From the NCBI RefSeq assembly GCF_000445185.1, contig NZ_AVAF01000002.1:1-37092 (forward strand): DNA of 37,092 nucleotides, written 5' to 3'. Shown in pieces: positions 26,198-34,210 of the stretch; position 1 is the first letter of the stretch, and each line of letters begins with the position of its first letter. The notes below the pieces were generated by a model. The model did no database searches. It was not told where the DNA came from and worked only from the letters and a program-made list of their open reading frames with translations. Origin of the DNA: Thermoanaerobacter sp. A7A. Lineage in GTDB: Bacteria > Bacillota > Thermoanaerobacteria > Thermoanaerobacterales > Thermoanaerobacteraceae. Position numbers and translations under genes: made by a program.

Positions 26198-26809
26198 TTG
26201 ATAGGGATTATTGACTATGGAATGGGAAATTTAAGAAGTGTAGAAAAAGCATTTAAATACGTAGGCTATGAGGCAAAAATTATAAAAGATGTAGCTTCGG
26301 TAAAAGAGGCTCATGCATTAGTTCTTCCTGGAGTGGGAGCTTTTCCTGATGCGATGGATACTCTCATTAAAACAGGCATGTTAGAAGAGATAAAAAGACA
26401 AATCGACAAAGGTAAGTTGTTTCTTGGGATATGTTTGGGGATGCAGCTTTTATTTGAAAAAGGCTTTGAAATAAAGGAAACTGAGGGTTTTAAGATCTTT
26501 AAAGGGCAAGTAATAGAACTTCCAAAGCATAATAAAATTCCTCACATGGGATGGAATAGTCTTGAAATAAAAAAGGAAACTCCACTTCTTAAAGGAGTGG
26601 AGAATGGAGATTATGCGTATTTTGTTCATTCTTATTATGTAGCCAACAATGAAGAGAAATATGTGTATGCAGTGACTGATTATGGTGTTCAGATTCCTGC
26701 AGTTATAATTAAAGACAATGTTTTTTCTTGTCAATTCCATCCTGAGAAGAGCGGAAAAGTGGGGCTTAAAATTTTAAAGAATTTTGGAGAGATGGCAAAA
26801 TGGTTTTAA
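26198..26809 (+). CDS. hisH: imidazole glycerol phosphate synthase, glutamine amidotransferase subunit
   Basis: This class I glutamine amidotransferase (203 residues) supplies ammonia to HisF. The nucleophile Cys is in LGICLGMQLLFE, and the His and Glu of the triad are in CQFHPEKSG. IDYGMGNLRSVEKAF is the standard N-terminus and forces a TTG start at 26198, with GAGGCGGTG just upstream. This is the only non-ATG start I assign in the operon. It overlaps hisA by 10 bp. Confidence 0.92.
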   Translation: MIGIIDYGMGNLRSVEKAFKYVGYEAKIIKDVASVKEAHALVLPGVGAFPDAMDTLIKTGMLEEIKRQIDKGKLFLGICLGMQLLFEKGFEIKETEGFKIFKGQVIELPKHNKIPHMGWNSLEIKKETPLLKGVENGDYAYFVHSYYVANNEEKYVYAVTDYGVQIPAVIIKDNVFSCQFHPEKSGKVGLKILKNFGEMAKWF

Positions 26810-27507
26810 TACCTGCAATTGATATTATGGAAGAAAAATGTGTAAGGCTTACAAAAGGAGATTTTAATACCAAAGAGGTTTATTATGAAAATCCCGTTGA
26901 CGTAGCTAAAATGTGGGAGGAATTAGGAGCAAAGAGAATTCATGTGGTAGATTTAGATGGTGCAAAACAAGGTCATTTGGTAAATGGTAATGTCATTGAA
27001 CAGATTACAAAAAACTGTAAAGCCGAGATAGAAGTAGGTGGAGGAATAAGGAATAGAGAAACTATCGATTATCTTTTTTCTGTAGGTGTTAAGTATGTAA
27101 TTTTAGGTTCGGCGGCAATATATGACAAAGATCTTCTTCTTTATTCCCTTTCCAATTACGGAGAAAGGACGATAGTGGGTATAGATTCAAAGAATGGAGA
27201 AGTTGCCGTAAGTGGATGGCTTGAAAAGACTAAAATAAAAGATATGGAGTTAGCTAAAAAAATGAAAGAAATAGGAGTAAAAACGATAATTTTCACTGAT
27301 ATTTCTAAAGATGGAACTCTTAATGGACCAAATTTTAAAGCTTTAGAAAATATTTTAAAAACAGGTGTTCAAGTGATAGCATCAGGAGGAATATCCTCAA
27401 TTGAGGATTTAAAAAAGCTTAAAGAGATGGGAGCATATGGTGCGATAATTGGAAAAGCCTTATATATTGGAAAAATAAACTTTAAAAGTGCTTTGGAGGT
27501 AATATAA
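26800..27507 (+). CDS. hisA: ProFAR isomerase (phosphoribosylformimino-AICAR-phosphate isomerase)
   Basis: It is a TIM-barrel isomerase of 235 residues that opens the ribose ring of ProFAR by an Amadori rearrangement. The catalytic Asp pair is visible as [14 protein letters not shown] near the N-terminus and [16 protein letters not shown] in the second half. The phosphate-binding half-barrels contain VGGGIRN and IASGGISS. It begins inside hisH (10-bp overlap), with GGAGAG as ribosome binding site, and abuts hisF directly. Confidence 0.93.
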   Translation: MVLIPAIDIMEEKCVRLTKGDFNTKEVYYENPVDVAKMWEELGAKRIHVVDLDGAKQGHLVNGNVIEQITKNCKAEIEVGGGIRNRETIDYLFSVGVKYVILGSAAIYDKDLLLYSLSNYGERTIVGIDSKNGEVAVSGWLEKTKIKDMELAKKMKEIGVKTIIFTDISKDGTLNGPNFKALENILKTGVQVIASGGISSIEDLKKLKEMGAYGAIIGKALYIGKINFKSALEVI

Positions 27508-28269
27508 ATGCTTGCAAAAAGAATAATTCCTTGTTTAGATGTGAAAGACGGCAGGGTAGTAAAAGGAGTTAACTTTTTAAATTTAAAAGATGCGGGAGAC
27601 CCTGTCCAGATAGCATCAGAGTACAATGAATTAGGAGCAGATGAGCTTGTATTCTTGGACATTACTGCTTCTTATGAAAAACGAAAAATAATGATAGAAG
27701 TTGTAAAAAGGACTTCTGAAAAAGTATTTATTCCTTTAACTGTTGGCGGTGGAATTTCAGACCTTGACGATATAAAAGATATTCTAAGAGCAGGGGCTGA
27801 TAAGGTTTCAATAAATACCCAAGCTGTGAAACAACCAACTCTTATTCGTCAGGCCGCTGTACGTTTTGGAAGCCAATGTGTGGTTGTAGCAATTGATGCC
27901 AAGAGGCGAAGTGATGGCTCGGGCTTTGATGTGTATATAAATGGCGGAAGGGTAAACACAGGACTTGATGCTGTTGAGTGGGCTAAAAAAGTAGAGTCTT
28001 TAGGAGCAGGAGAAATACTTCTTACAAGTATGGACAAAGACGGTACTAAAGATGGGTATGATATAGAGCTTACAAGAATGGTAAGTGAAGCTGTCAATAT
28101 CCCCGTTATAGCTTCTGGAGGTGCAGGAAAGAAAGAGCATTTTAAAGAGGTTTTTACTGAAGGCAAAGCTGATGCTGCGTTAGCGGCTTCTGTGTTTCAT
28201 TACAGGGAGTTGGAAATAAAAGAAGTTAAAAAATATTTAAAAGAAGAGGGTATACCAGTGAGAATTTAA
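27508..28269 (+). CDS. hisF: imidazole glycerol phosphate synthase, cyclase subunit
   Basis: It is a TIM-barrel cyclase of 253 residues that uses ammonia from HisH to make imidazole glycerol phosphate and AICAR. The catalytic aspartates are in [17 protein letters not shown] and [16 protein letters not shown]. Phosphate sites are seen in TVGGGIS and [12 protein letters not shown]. There is no gap after hisA, and its ribosome binding site (GGAGGT) is inside hisA. It shows the usual internal two-fold similarity to HisA. Confidence 0.94.
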   Translation: MLAKRIIPCLDVKDGRVVKGVNFLNLKDAGDPVQIASEYNELGADELVFLDITASYEKRKIMIEVVKRTSEKVFIPLTVGGGISDLDDIKDILRAGADKVSINTQAVKQPTLIRQAAVRFGSQCVVVAIDAKRRSDGSGFDVYINGGRVNTGLDAVEWAKKVESLGAGEILLTSMDKDGTKDGYDIELTRMVSEAVNIPVIASGGAGKKEHFKEVFTEGKADAALAASVFHYRELEIKEVKKYLKEEGIPVRI

Positions 28270-28291
28270 ATTTATCGAAAGGATGTAGAAA

Positions 28292-28951
28292 ATGATTGAT
28301 ATAGAGAAATTAAAGTTTGATGAAAAAGGACTTATTCCTGCCATTGTGCAAGACTACAACACAAAACAAGTATTAATGTTGGCTTATATGAATGAGGAAA
28401 GTTTAAAATTAAGCTTGGAAAAGGGAGAAACTTATTTTTTTAGCAGAAGTAGAAAGGAAATTTGGCATAAAGGGGAAACTTCAGGTAATACCCAAAAGAT
28501 AAAAAACATATTTTATGACTGCGATGAAGACGCTTTGCTAATTGAGGTGGAACCAAAAGGGCCGGCATGCCATACAGGGAATGTAAGCTGTTTTTATAGA
28601 AGCTTTTTAGGTGAAATTAAAAATTATGACATGGAAATACTTAAAAAGTTATATGAACGGGTAAAAGATAGAAAGACAAACCCGGTAGAAGGGTCTTATA
28701 CAAACTATTTATTTGAAAAAGGCTTAGATAAGATTTTAAAGAAAATTGGCGAAGAAACCACGGAGGTAGTGATAGCTTCCAAAAATGACTCCAAAGAAGA
28801 GATAGTGTATGAGGTTTCAGATTTACTTTATCATCTAATAGTTTTGTTAGTTGACAAAGGTATAAAGCTCGAGGATGTATACGGTGAGCTTGGTAGAAGG
28901 TATTATAAGCCAAAGGAATTTAAAGAAGAACATGAAGAGAGAAAGAAATAG
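28292..28951 (+). CDS. hisIE: bifunctional phosphoribosyl-AMP cyclohydrolase / phosphoribosyl-ATP pyrophosphatase
   Basis: This is a fusion of 219 residues. The N-terminal cyclohydrolase (about 1-115) has [25 protein letters not shown] sequence, HKGETSGN, and the zinc/metal block [22 protein letters not shown]. The C-terminal pyrophosphatase (about 120-205) has the MazG-like [20 protein letters not shown] and [14 protein letters not shown] helices. Together they perform steps two and three of the pathway. It is the last gene of the operon, and a terminator begins at its stop codon. Confidence 0.93.
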   Translation: MIDIEKLKFDEKGLIPAIVQDYNTKQVLMLAYMNEESLKLSLEKGETYFFSRSRKEIWHKGETSGNTQKIKNIFYDCDEDALLIEVEPKGPACHTGNVSCFYRSFLGEIKNYDMEILKKLYERVKDRKTNPVEGSYTNYLFEKGLDKILKKIGEETTEVVIASKNDSKEEIVYEVSDLLYHLIVLLVDKGIKLEDVYGELGRRYYKPKEFKEEHEERKK

Positions 28952-28978
28952 GGAAAGTCAGTAAAAGACTTTCCCTAT
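28948..28978. terminator. bidirectional terminator between hisIE and glyA
   Basis: A 12-bp perfect stem, ATAGGGAAAGTC (28948-28959) with GACTTTCCCTAT (28967-28978), closes over a 7-nt loop. It includes the hisIE stop codon and ends 6 bp before the glyA stop. T-rich sequence follows on both strands (TCTTCTTT and TTCTTTC), so it probably serves both convergent genes. Confidence 0.8.
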
Positions 28979-28983
28979 CTTCT

Positions 28984-30225
28984 TTATATTAGGTCCTCAT
29001 AAAGAGGATATTTTTTGAGAAGATTTGTTACTCTCTCTTTTGCTTTTTCTTTATAGTTTTCATCCCTTATTACATTGACTATAATGTCCGCTATTTCTAC
29101 CATATCTTCAGGTTTCATTCCTCTTGTTGTAACAGCTGGAGTTCCCAGTCTCACACCAGAAGTGACATTTGGCCCTAATGGGTCAAAAGGTATAGCATTT
29201 TTGTTGCAAGTTATGTTTACTTCATCTAATCTTGTTTCTAACTCTTTGCCTGTTATTCCTGTGTTTCTTAAATCCAACAACATCAAGTGGTTATCAGTTC
29301 CACCTGACACTAAATTTATTCCTCTTTCCATTAATGCATTTGCTAAAGCTTTTGCATTTTCGATAATTCTTTTTTGATATTCTTTGAATTCATCGGTAAG
29401 AGCTTCTTTAAAACAAACGGCTTTTGCTGCTATTATATGCATTAAAGGGCCACCTTGCGTTCCCGGGAAAAGTGCTTTGTCTATTGCTTTAGCGTATTTT
29501 TCTTTGCAAAGAATAGCTCCTCCTCTTGGGCCTCTTAAAGTCTTATGGGTGGTAGTCGTAACAACATCTGCATAAGGAACAGGATTAGGATGAAGACCTG
29601 CTGCTACAAGACCAGCTATATGAGCCATGTCTACCATGAGGTAAGCTCCAACCTTGTCTGCAATTTCTCTAAATTTCTTAAAATCAATTATCCTTGGGTA
29701 AGCGCTAGCACCTGCAACAATCAATTTGGGTTTGTGCTTTTTTGCGACTCTTTCTACTTCATCGTAATCTATATATCCTGTATCTTCTCTTACTCCGTAA
29801 GATACGAAATTATAGATTTGGCCTGAAAAATTGACTTTGCTTCCATGAGTGAGGTGCCCTCCATGGGCTAAATCCATTCCCAGCACAGTATCTCCTGGCT
29901 TTATAAGAGCAAAATAAGCAGCCATGTTTGCCTGTGCTCCTGAATGAGGTTGTACATTTGCGTGTTCAGCACCAAAAAGTTTTTTGAGCCTTTCTCTTGC
30001 TAATTCTTCAGCTATATCCACATATTCGCAACCGCCGTAATACCTTTTATTTGGATACCCTTCTGCGTATTTATTAGTAAGAGGGGACCCCATTGCTTCC
30101 ATTACGGCTCTACTTACAAAATTTTCAGAAGCTATGAGCTCTATTTTATTTCTCTGCCTTATAAGCTCCTTTTCAATTGCGTCTGCGATTTCTGGATCAG
30201 TTTTTCTTATTATTTCAATATCCAT
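28984..30225 (-). CDS. glyA: serine hydroxymethyltransferase
   Basis: It is a PLP enzyme of 413 residues that interconverts serine and glycine with tetrahydrofolate, the main source of one-carbon units. The PLP lysine is K228 in [61 protein letters not shown] and [13 protein letters not shown] are family hallmarks. GGGGGT lies about 8 nt before ATG 30225, and a promoter with consensus -10 is 34 bp upstream. It is convergent with the his operon and monocistronic in this view. Confidence 0.95.
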   Translation of the reverse strand: MDIEIIRKTDPEIADAIEKELIRQRNKIELIASENFVSRAVMEAMGSPLTNKYAEGYPNKRYYGGCEYVDIAEELARERLKKLFGAEHANVQPHSGAQANMAAYFALIKPGDTVLGMDLAHGGHLTHGSKVNFSGQIYNFVSYGVREDTGYIDYDEVERVAKKHKPKLIVAGASAYPRIIDFKKFREIADKVGAYLMVDMAHIAGLVAAGLHPNPVPYADVVTTTTHKTLRGPRGGAILCKEKYAKAIDKALFPGTQGGPLMHIIAAKAVCFKEALTDEFKEYQKRIIENAKALANALMERGINLVSGGTDNHLMLLDLRNTGITGKELETRLDEVNITCNKNAIPFDPLGPNVTSGVRLGTPAVTTRGMKPEDMVEIADIIVNVIRDENYKEKAKERVTNLLKKYPLYEDLI

Positions 30226-30258
30226 GACTTTACCCCCTATGTTTCATTATCTACCTCT

Positions 30259-30287
30259 ATTATAAATCTTTTGTATACTATATTCAA
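30259..30287 (-). promoter_or_regulatory. promoter of glyA
   Basis: On the minus strand, TTGAAT (30287-30282), a 17-bp spacer and perfect TATAAT (30264-30259) predict a transcript start near 30252, some 27 nt before the glyA ATG. The leader is too short for a riboswitch. Confidence 0.8.
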
Positions 30288-30318
30288 CAGCACTTCTTTT
30301 TGAAGAAAATAACGCCAA

Positions 30319-30355
30319 TTAACAAAAATTTAACATAAACTTAACAAAATTAACG
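30319..30355. promoter_or_regulatory. 11-bp-phased TTAACA array, PhoP-box-like
   Basis: TTAACA occurs at 30319-30324, 30330-30335 and 30341-30346, an exact 11-bp period, followed by TTAACG at 30350-30355 and preceded by ATAACG at 30309-30314. Helically phased TT(A/T/C)ACA repeats are the B. subtilis PhoP recognition pattern. The array lies between the glyA promoter and a plus-strand TATAAT at 30387-30392, and could control either. The regulator is not identified in this window. Confidence 0.45.
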
Positions 30356-30398
30356 AGATTTTAATTTTAAAACTCACAAATTTGGTTATAATATAAGA

Positions 30399-30461
30399 TG
30401 AGCTCCCTTAAAAATACCCCCTATCCCTCAAAAAAATTTTTTATGAGGTCTTGATTTTTTT
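30399..30461 (+). ncRNA. candidate short C-rich RNA 1
   Basis: This is a predicted transcript from the TATAAT at 30387-30392, which has a poor -35, as is common for activated promoters. It holds C-rich single-stranded blocks (CTCCC, ACCCCC, TCCC) complementary to Shine-Dalgarno sequences. It ends in CCTCA-N13-TGAGG (30426-30430 with 30444-30448) with an A/T stem inside and a T-run following. No open frame is present. It is weak evidence only. Confidence 0.25.
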
Positions 30462-30485
30462 GAAAAAGGACTGTATAATGTATAC

Positions 30486-30556
30486 TTGGTCAAAACAATG
30501 ACTCCCCCTTTAACATATGCAAGCCCTTGGAGTATTCCAGGGCTCTTTTTGTTTTT
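30486..30556 (+). ncRNA. candidate short C-rich RNA 2 with promoter and terminator
   Basis: TTGATT (30451-30456), a 17-bp spacer and TATAAT (30474-30479) form a good plus-strand promoter. About 36 nt past the predicted start lies a terminator hairpin, AGCCCTTGGA (30522-30531), loop GTAT, TCCAGGGCT (30536-30544), then CTTTTTGTTTTT. The ~70-nt product would carry CTCCCCCTTT, an anti-Shine-Dalgarno-like motif seen in Gram-positive regulatory RNAs. The T-run is on the plus strand, so the hairpin does not serve the convergent dipeptidase gene. No protein frame is seen. Confidence 0.4.
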
Positions 30557-31496
30557 ATATTAGAATTTTTTTGATAAGATTTTCAAAATTTCTGTGAGAA
30601 ATCTTATCAATCTGTTCTTGGGTGTATCCTCTTTTTCTTAGTCCTTCTAAAATTGCGGGGAAATAAGATATGTCCTTTAATCCTTCAGGAGTACTGCTAA
30701 TCCCGTCAAAGTCAGAACCAAAACCTACATAATCTTCTCCTACTAATTCGCATATATAATCTATATGATTTAAAACATCTTCTAATGCAGCTTGACCTTC
30801 ATCTCTTAAAAATTGTGGAGCAAAATTTATTCCAACTACACCGCCTTTTTGAGCTATCGCTTTTATTTGCTCATCTGTCAAATTTCTTCTGTGAGAGCAT
30901 AGGGTTTTAGCATTAGAATGAGAAGCTATAATTGGTTTCTCACTAAGTTCTAGTACATCCCAAAATCCTTTTTCATTAAGATGAGATACATCTACAATCA
31001 TTCCTAGGCGATTCATTTCTTTTACAACTTCTCTGCCAAAAGAAGTAAGCCCCGCTTCTTTAACACCGTCTACTCCGTCTCCTAAATCGTTTCTCAAACT
31101 CCAAGTTAAAGTGAGAGCTCTTACCCCTAATTTGTAAAACATCCTAAGAAGAGAAGTTTCACCTTCTAAAACTTCACCGCCTTCTATAGAAAGCAATGCT
31201 CCAATTTTTCCTTCTTGTTTTGCTTTGTCTATATCCTCTCCTTTTAAAATTAATCTAAATTCCTTTGTTTTTTCGATTACTTCATGCATTTTATCAATCA
31301 TTTTTAAAGCTATTGTGGCAGCATTTTTCCTCATTTGTTTTGGATCTACAAATACAGCAAAAACCTGTAAGTGAACTTTGCCTTCTTTCATCCTTTGTAA
31401 ATCCACATGACCTTCTTTTGACCTTTCAGTGAAATCTATTTTTTTGTCCATTAAACGATAAAGAGTATCACAGTGAAAATCAACAAACATATTCAT
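30555..31496 (-). CDS. membrane dipeptidase-like metallopeptidase (peptidase family M19)
   Basis: It is a zinc dipeptidase of 313 residues, similar to renal dipeptidase. The metal ligands are visible in VDFHCDT near the N-terminus, the Glu in LLSIEGGE near residue 100, DVSHLN and SHSNAKTLCSHRRNLTDEQ in the middle, and GFGSDFDG near the C-terminus. Despite the family name there is no signal peptide or membrane helix, so a cytosolic role such as cleaving dipeptides is likely. The start is ATG 31496 or the in-frame ATG at 31490; GGGGGAAGG directly upstream gives short spacing to the first and better spacing to the second. Confidence 0.88.
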   Translation of the reverse strand: MNMFVDFHCDTLYRLMDKKIDFTERSKEGHVDLQRMKEGKVHLQVFAVFVDPKQMRKNAATIALKMIDKMHEVIEKTKEFRLILKGEDIDKAKQEGKIGALLSIEGGEVLEGETSLLRMFYKLGVRALTLTWSLRNDLGDGVDGVKEAGLTSFGREVVKEMNRLGMIVDVSHLNEKGFWDVLELSEKPIIASHSNAKTLCSHRRNLTDEQIKAIAQKGGVVGINFAPQFLRDEGQAALEDVLNHIDYICELVGEDYVGFGSDFDGISSTPEGLKDISYFPAILEGLRKRGYTQEQIDKISHRNFENLIKKILI

Positions 31497-31529
31497 CCTT
31501 CCCCCTTTTTATTTTTTCTTCATAGTATG

Positions 31530-31556
31530 ATTGTATCATAACAAAATATTTTTCAA
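31530..31556 (-). promoter_or_regulatory. possible promoter of the dipeptidase gene
   Basis: On the minus strand, TTGAAA (31556-31551) and TACAAT (31535-31530) are 15 bp apart, a short spacer. They lie about 35-60 bp before the start codon. The boxes are good but the spacing is not ideal. Confidence 0.4.
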
Positions 31557-31648
31557 AATTTGATATTATTAATTAAAAATTAATTATCATGTAATAATTT
31601 GTTCATAAATGTATAGTACAATAATAGCATGAATGGAGGCAGAGTAGC

Positions 31649-33058
31649 ATGATAAATAAACGGACTATTTACTTTTCTTTGTTTATTGCTCTATTAATAG
31701 GAATATCCTATATAATGAATTGGGAAATGGCTATTGCAAACTTCGCAGAAAAAGGTACACTGCCAACTTTTGATGACCCTGGGCAAAGAATCCTCATTAT
31801 AGTTCCTCATCCTGATGATGAGACTTTAGGAATGGCAGGAATTATTCAAAGAGCTGTAGAACTTAAAAGGCCTATTAAAGTAGTAATAGTCACAAGTGGA
31901 GAGAGTTACAAAAAAGCCGCAATGTCATTTTGTGGTAAAACAAATCCTACTCCTCAAGATTTTTATCGTTTTGGACTTGCAAGACAGCAAGAAAGTATTG
32001 TTGCCATGAGAGTTTTGGGATTACCGCGACAAGATTTAATTTTTTTAGGGTTTGCTGATGGAAGTATCAGATTTTTGTGGAGCCAATATTGGGATAATGG
32101 CCGTCCAAGAGTGAGTGGCGGAATTCATGTGGCATATGCTCCTTATGATACAGTTTATAAGCCAGGTATTGCATATACAGGACGAAATTTAGTTGATGAA
32201 CTTACGGAAATAATTAAAGATTTTAAACCTACTGATATATATTATCCTTTAGCAGATGATATGCATCCCGACCATTGGGCAGTAAGCAATTTTGTGAGAT
32301 ATACTATTACCGCTGTGAATATAAATGTCCGTGAGCATATGTTTTTAGTCCATCATCCACAATGGCCAGTGCCATGGATGGCGGAGAAAAATAGGCCCAT
32401 GTTACCTCCTGTAGATATGAAAGATAGTAACACAGAATGGCAATCTTTTGACTTAACTCCAAAAGAAATAGATTTGAAACAAGTGGCTATAAAACAATAT
32501 AGGACCCAAATAGATGTTATGGAACCATTTTTAATGGCTTTTGTAAGAAAAACCGAATTATTTGCTACAAAACCTGTCATCACTATTCCTGTAGTTGATT
32601 CAAAACCAGATTTACAAAGTAGAGCTTTGCCTCATACTCTTTTAAAAGTGTATACTGGTGGCATGTTAAATGAGGAAATATACAGAAGTGCAGCTTTAAC
32701 GCGATTAGGAGCTTTTTATTACGACAATAAATTGTACATCGGCTTAGAATCGGCAAGACCAATATCTAAAAAAGTAATTTACCATGTTGAAATGAGGCTA
32801 TTTTATAAAGATCAAAATGATATAAAACGTATTGATTTAGGAATTGTAGATGAAAAATTGTATCAGTATAAAAGGGCAGAAAATTCTTTGACAGATGTTA
32901 TAGCGGCAAAACCTATAATCAATGGAAATAAAATGTGGGTTGAAGTAAAAATACCACAGGTGAATAATTTAAGATATATATTTATGGGAGCGGATTCTAT
33001 TTATAGGAATCGTCTTATAGATAAAATACCTTGGAATATGTATAAAATAGGTGAGTAA
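31649..33058 (+). CDS. PIG-L/LmbE-family deacetylase with N-terminal membrane anchor
   Basis: It is a predicted zinc-dependent N-acetylglucosaminyl-type deacetylase of 469 residues. One N-terminal hydrophobic segment (about 7-23) would anchor or export it. The catalytic domain starts with LIIVPHPDDETLGMAG, the PHPDDE motif with metal ligands and base, and carries the third ligand in DDMHPDHWAVSNF. The C-terminal ~170 residues are a separate, beta-rich region that I do not recognise. This family acts on GlcNAc-containing lipids or cell-wall or thiol precursors, and the substrate here is open. GGAGG lies 9 nt before ATG 31649. A hairpin that overlaps the next, convergent gene ends the transcript. 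Confidence 0.82.
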   Translation: MINKRTIYFSLFIALLIGISYIMNWEMAIANFAEKGTLPTFDDPGQRILIIVPHPDDETLGMAGIIQRAVELKRPIKVVIVTSGESYKKAAMSFCGKTNPTPQDFYRFGLARQQESIVAMRVLGLPRQDLIFLGFADGSIRFLWSQYWDNGRPRVSGGIHVAYAPYDTVYKPGIAYTGRNLVDELTEIIKDFKPTDIYYPLADDMHPDHWAVSNFVRYTITAVNINVREHMFLVHHPQWPVPWMAEKNRPMLPPVDMKDSNTEWQSFDLTPKEIDLKQVAIKQYRTQIDVMEPFLMAFVRKTELFATKPVITIPVVDSKPDLQSRALPHTLLKVYTGGMLNEEIYRSAALTRLGAFYYDNKLYIGLESARPISKKVIYHVEMRLFYKDQNDIKRIDLGIVDEKLYQYKRAENSLTDVIAAKPIINGNKMWVEVKIPQVNNLRYIFMGADSIYRNRLIDKIPWNMYKIGE

Positions 33059-33087
33059 AAGAGAAGGCTTTTAAGGTTTTCTCTTTT
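33057..33087. terminator. hairpin shared by the convergent deacetylase and germination permease genes
   Basis: AAAAGAGAA (33057-33065) pairs with TTCTCTTTT (33079-33087), and T-rich sequence follows on the plus strand. The left arm starts inside the deacetylase stop codon and the right arm encodes the last Lys/Arg codons of the permease gene. For the permease on the minus strand it can form only after the stop codon region has been transcribed. Confidence 0.55.
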
Positions 33088-34156
33088 CTTTTATGTTTAG
33101 AAATAGAAAAGTAATCATAGGTAAAATTATTTGTAGAGGTACATGTATGTAAAAAGGAGTAAATTTAAGACCTATAAGTATGTGGGTTTGATAACTGTCG
33201 GCAATTATAAAAGAAGCAGCAAAAATCATCGACAAAACAGGGAAAAGCAGGTATTTATAACTTTTTAATTCCAACGCATTTTTTATCATGGTAAGTCCCG
33301 CATAAGTAAATACGCTAATCTTAAAAAATACCCCTATAATCATTATAAATACATACAAAGTGCCTAGGTTTTTTAAATTTCCTAAATTTATTAATCTTAT
33401 AACTTGATACAATGGGAAATTTTCTCTTGAAGCTTCATCTGCTCCTAAAGAAGAAATTATAATGATATTGTTAAAGGACAATAGTAGACCAGTAAAAACA
33501 GTGGTTATCAGCATTATCTTTTTTATTTTTTCCTTTTGTTTTACTTTATCAAAAACTGTAGTAAAAGCAATAAGTTCACCAAATGGAAAAGTCACAATTA
33601 GAGGAATTGCTGCTTTGATTACGGGAACAATTCCATTTTCTAAAATTGGTAAAAGCCTTGAAAAACTAAAATTATCTCCCATCATTATCATAGTTGTTTG
33701 AAAAGCCATAATAGCTAAAATAAGAGGGAGCAAAATTTTAGCAACGCGGGCAAGTACACATATATCAAATAGGAGGTAATACATTACTAATATAAGCATA
33801 AAAGAAGAAAAAATATATGTAGGTGTTCGAGAATATATTGTATTTACACTGAGTTCTACATAGTCTCTTACGTTTCTTGAAGCAATGTATAAAAAGTACA
33901 GAGCATAAATTAGAGATAAAGTTTTACCTATATATTTCCCATAAACAAACTCAAGTAACTGTGGAAGATTTTTTTGCGATTTTTCAAAAGAGGAGACGTA
34001 CATAAGTGTAATTGGCAGAGAAATAAGCATTGCAATTAAAATAGAAAGCCAACAATCTTGTTTTGCTTTAATTCCCAAACAAAAGAGTACTGATGTTCCA
34101 ATCTCAAAAGTTATCATTAAAAACAATAAATCGCTAACTTCTAATCTTTTGTTCAT
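33071..34156 (-). CDS. GerAB-type spore germination permease
   Basis: It is a polytopic membrane protein of 361 residues with about ten hydrophobic segments, of the GerAB/amino-acid-permease-like family. It has the typical EVSDLLFLMITFEIGTSVLF opening and the VTFPFGELIAFTTVFDKV stretch near residue 195. In spores GerAB proteins sit in the inner membrane and take part in sensing germinants together with GerAA and GerAC. No gerAA or gerAC is adjacent, which is unusual for this family. ATG 34156, with AAGGTGG 5 nt upstream, is chosen over GTG 34165 lying in that site. It is followed on the same strand upstream by the Na/Pi-type gene, with a 54-bp gap. Confidence 0.82.
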   Translation of the reverse strand: MNKRLEVSDLLFLMITFEIGTSVLFCLGIKAKQDCWLSILIAMLISLPITLMYVSSFEKSQKNLPQLLEFVYGKYIGKTLSLIYALYFLYIASRNVRDYVELSVNTIYSRTPTYIFSSFMLILVMYYLLFDICVLARVAKILLPLILAIMAFQTTMIMMGDNFSFSRLLPILENGIVPVIKAAIPLIVTFPFGELIAFTTVFDKVKQKEKIKKIMLITTVFTGLLLSFNNIIIISSLGADEASRENFPLYQVIRLINLGNLKNLGTLYVFIMIIGVFFKISVFTYAGLTMIKNALELKSYKYLLFPVLSMIFAASFIIADSYQTHILIGLKFTPFYIHVPLQIILPMITFLFLNIKEKRKP

Positions 34157-34210
34157 TGTTACCACCTTGAAAATAAACTTTAATATTAGGATTCCTATTA
34201 ATTGAATTTT

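Noticed and set aside
31556..31600. AT-rich palindrome around 31565-31590 as an operator
   Set aside because: The inverted repeat consists almost only of A and T in an AT-rich gap, so chance is a sufficient explanation.
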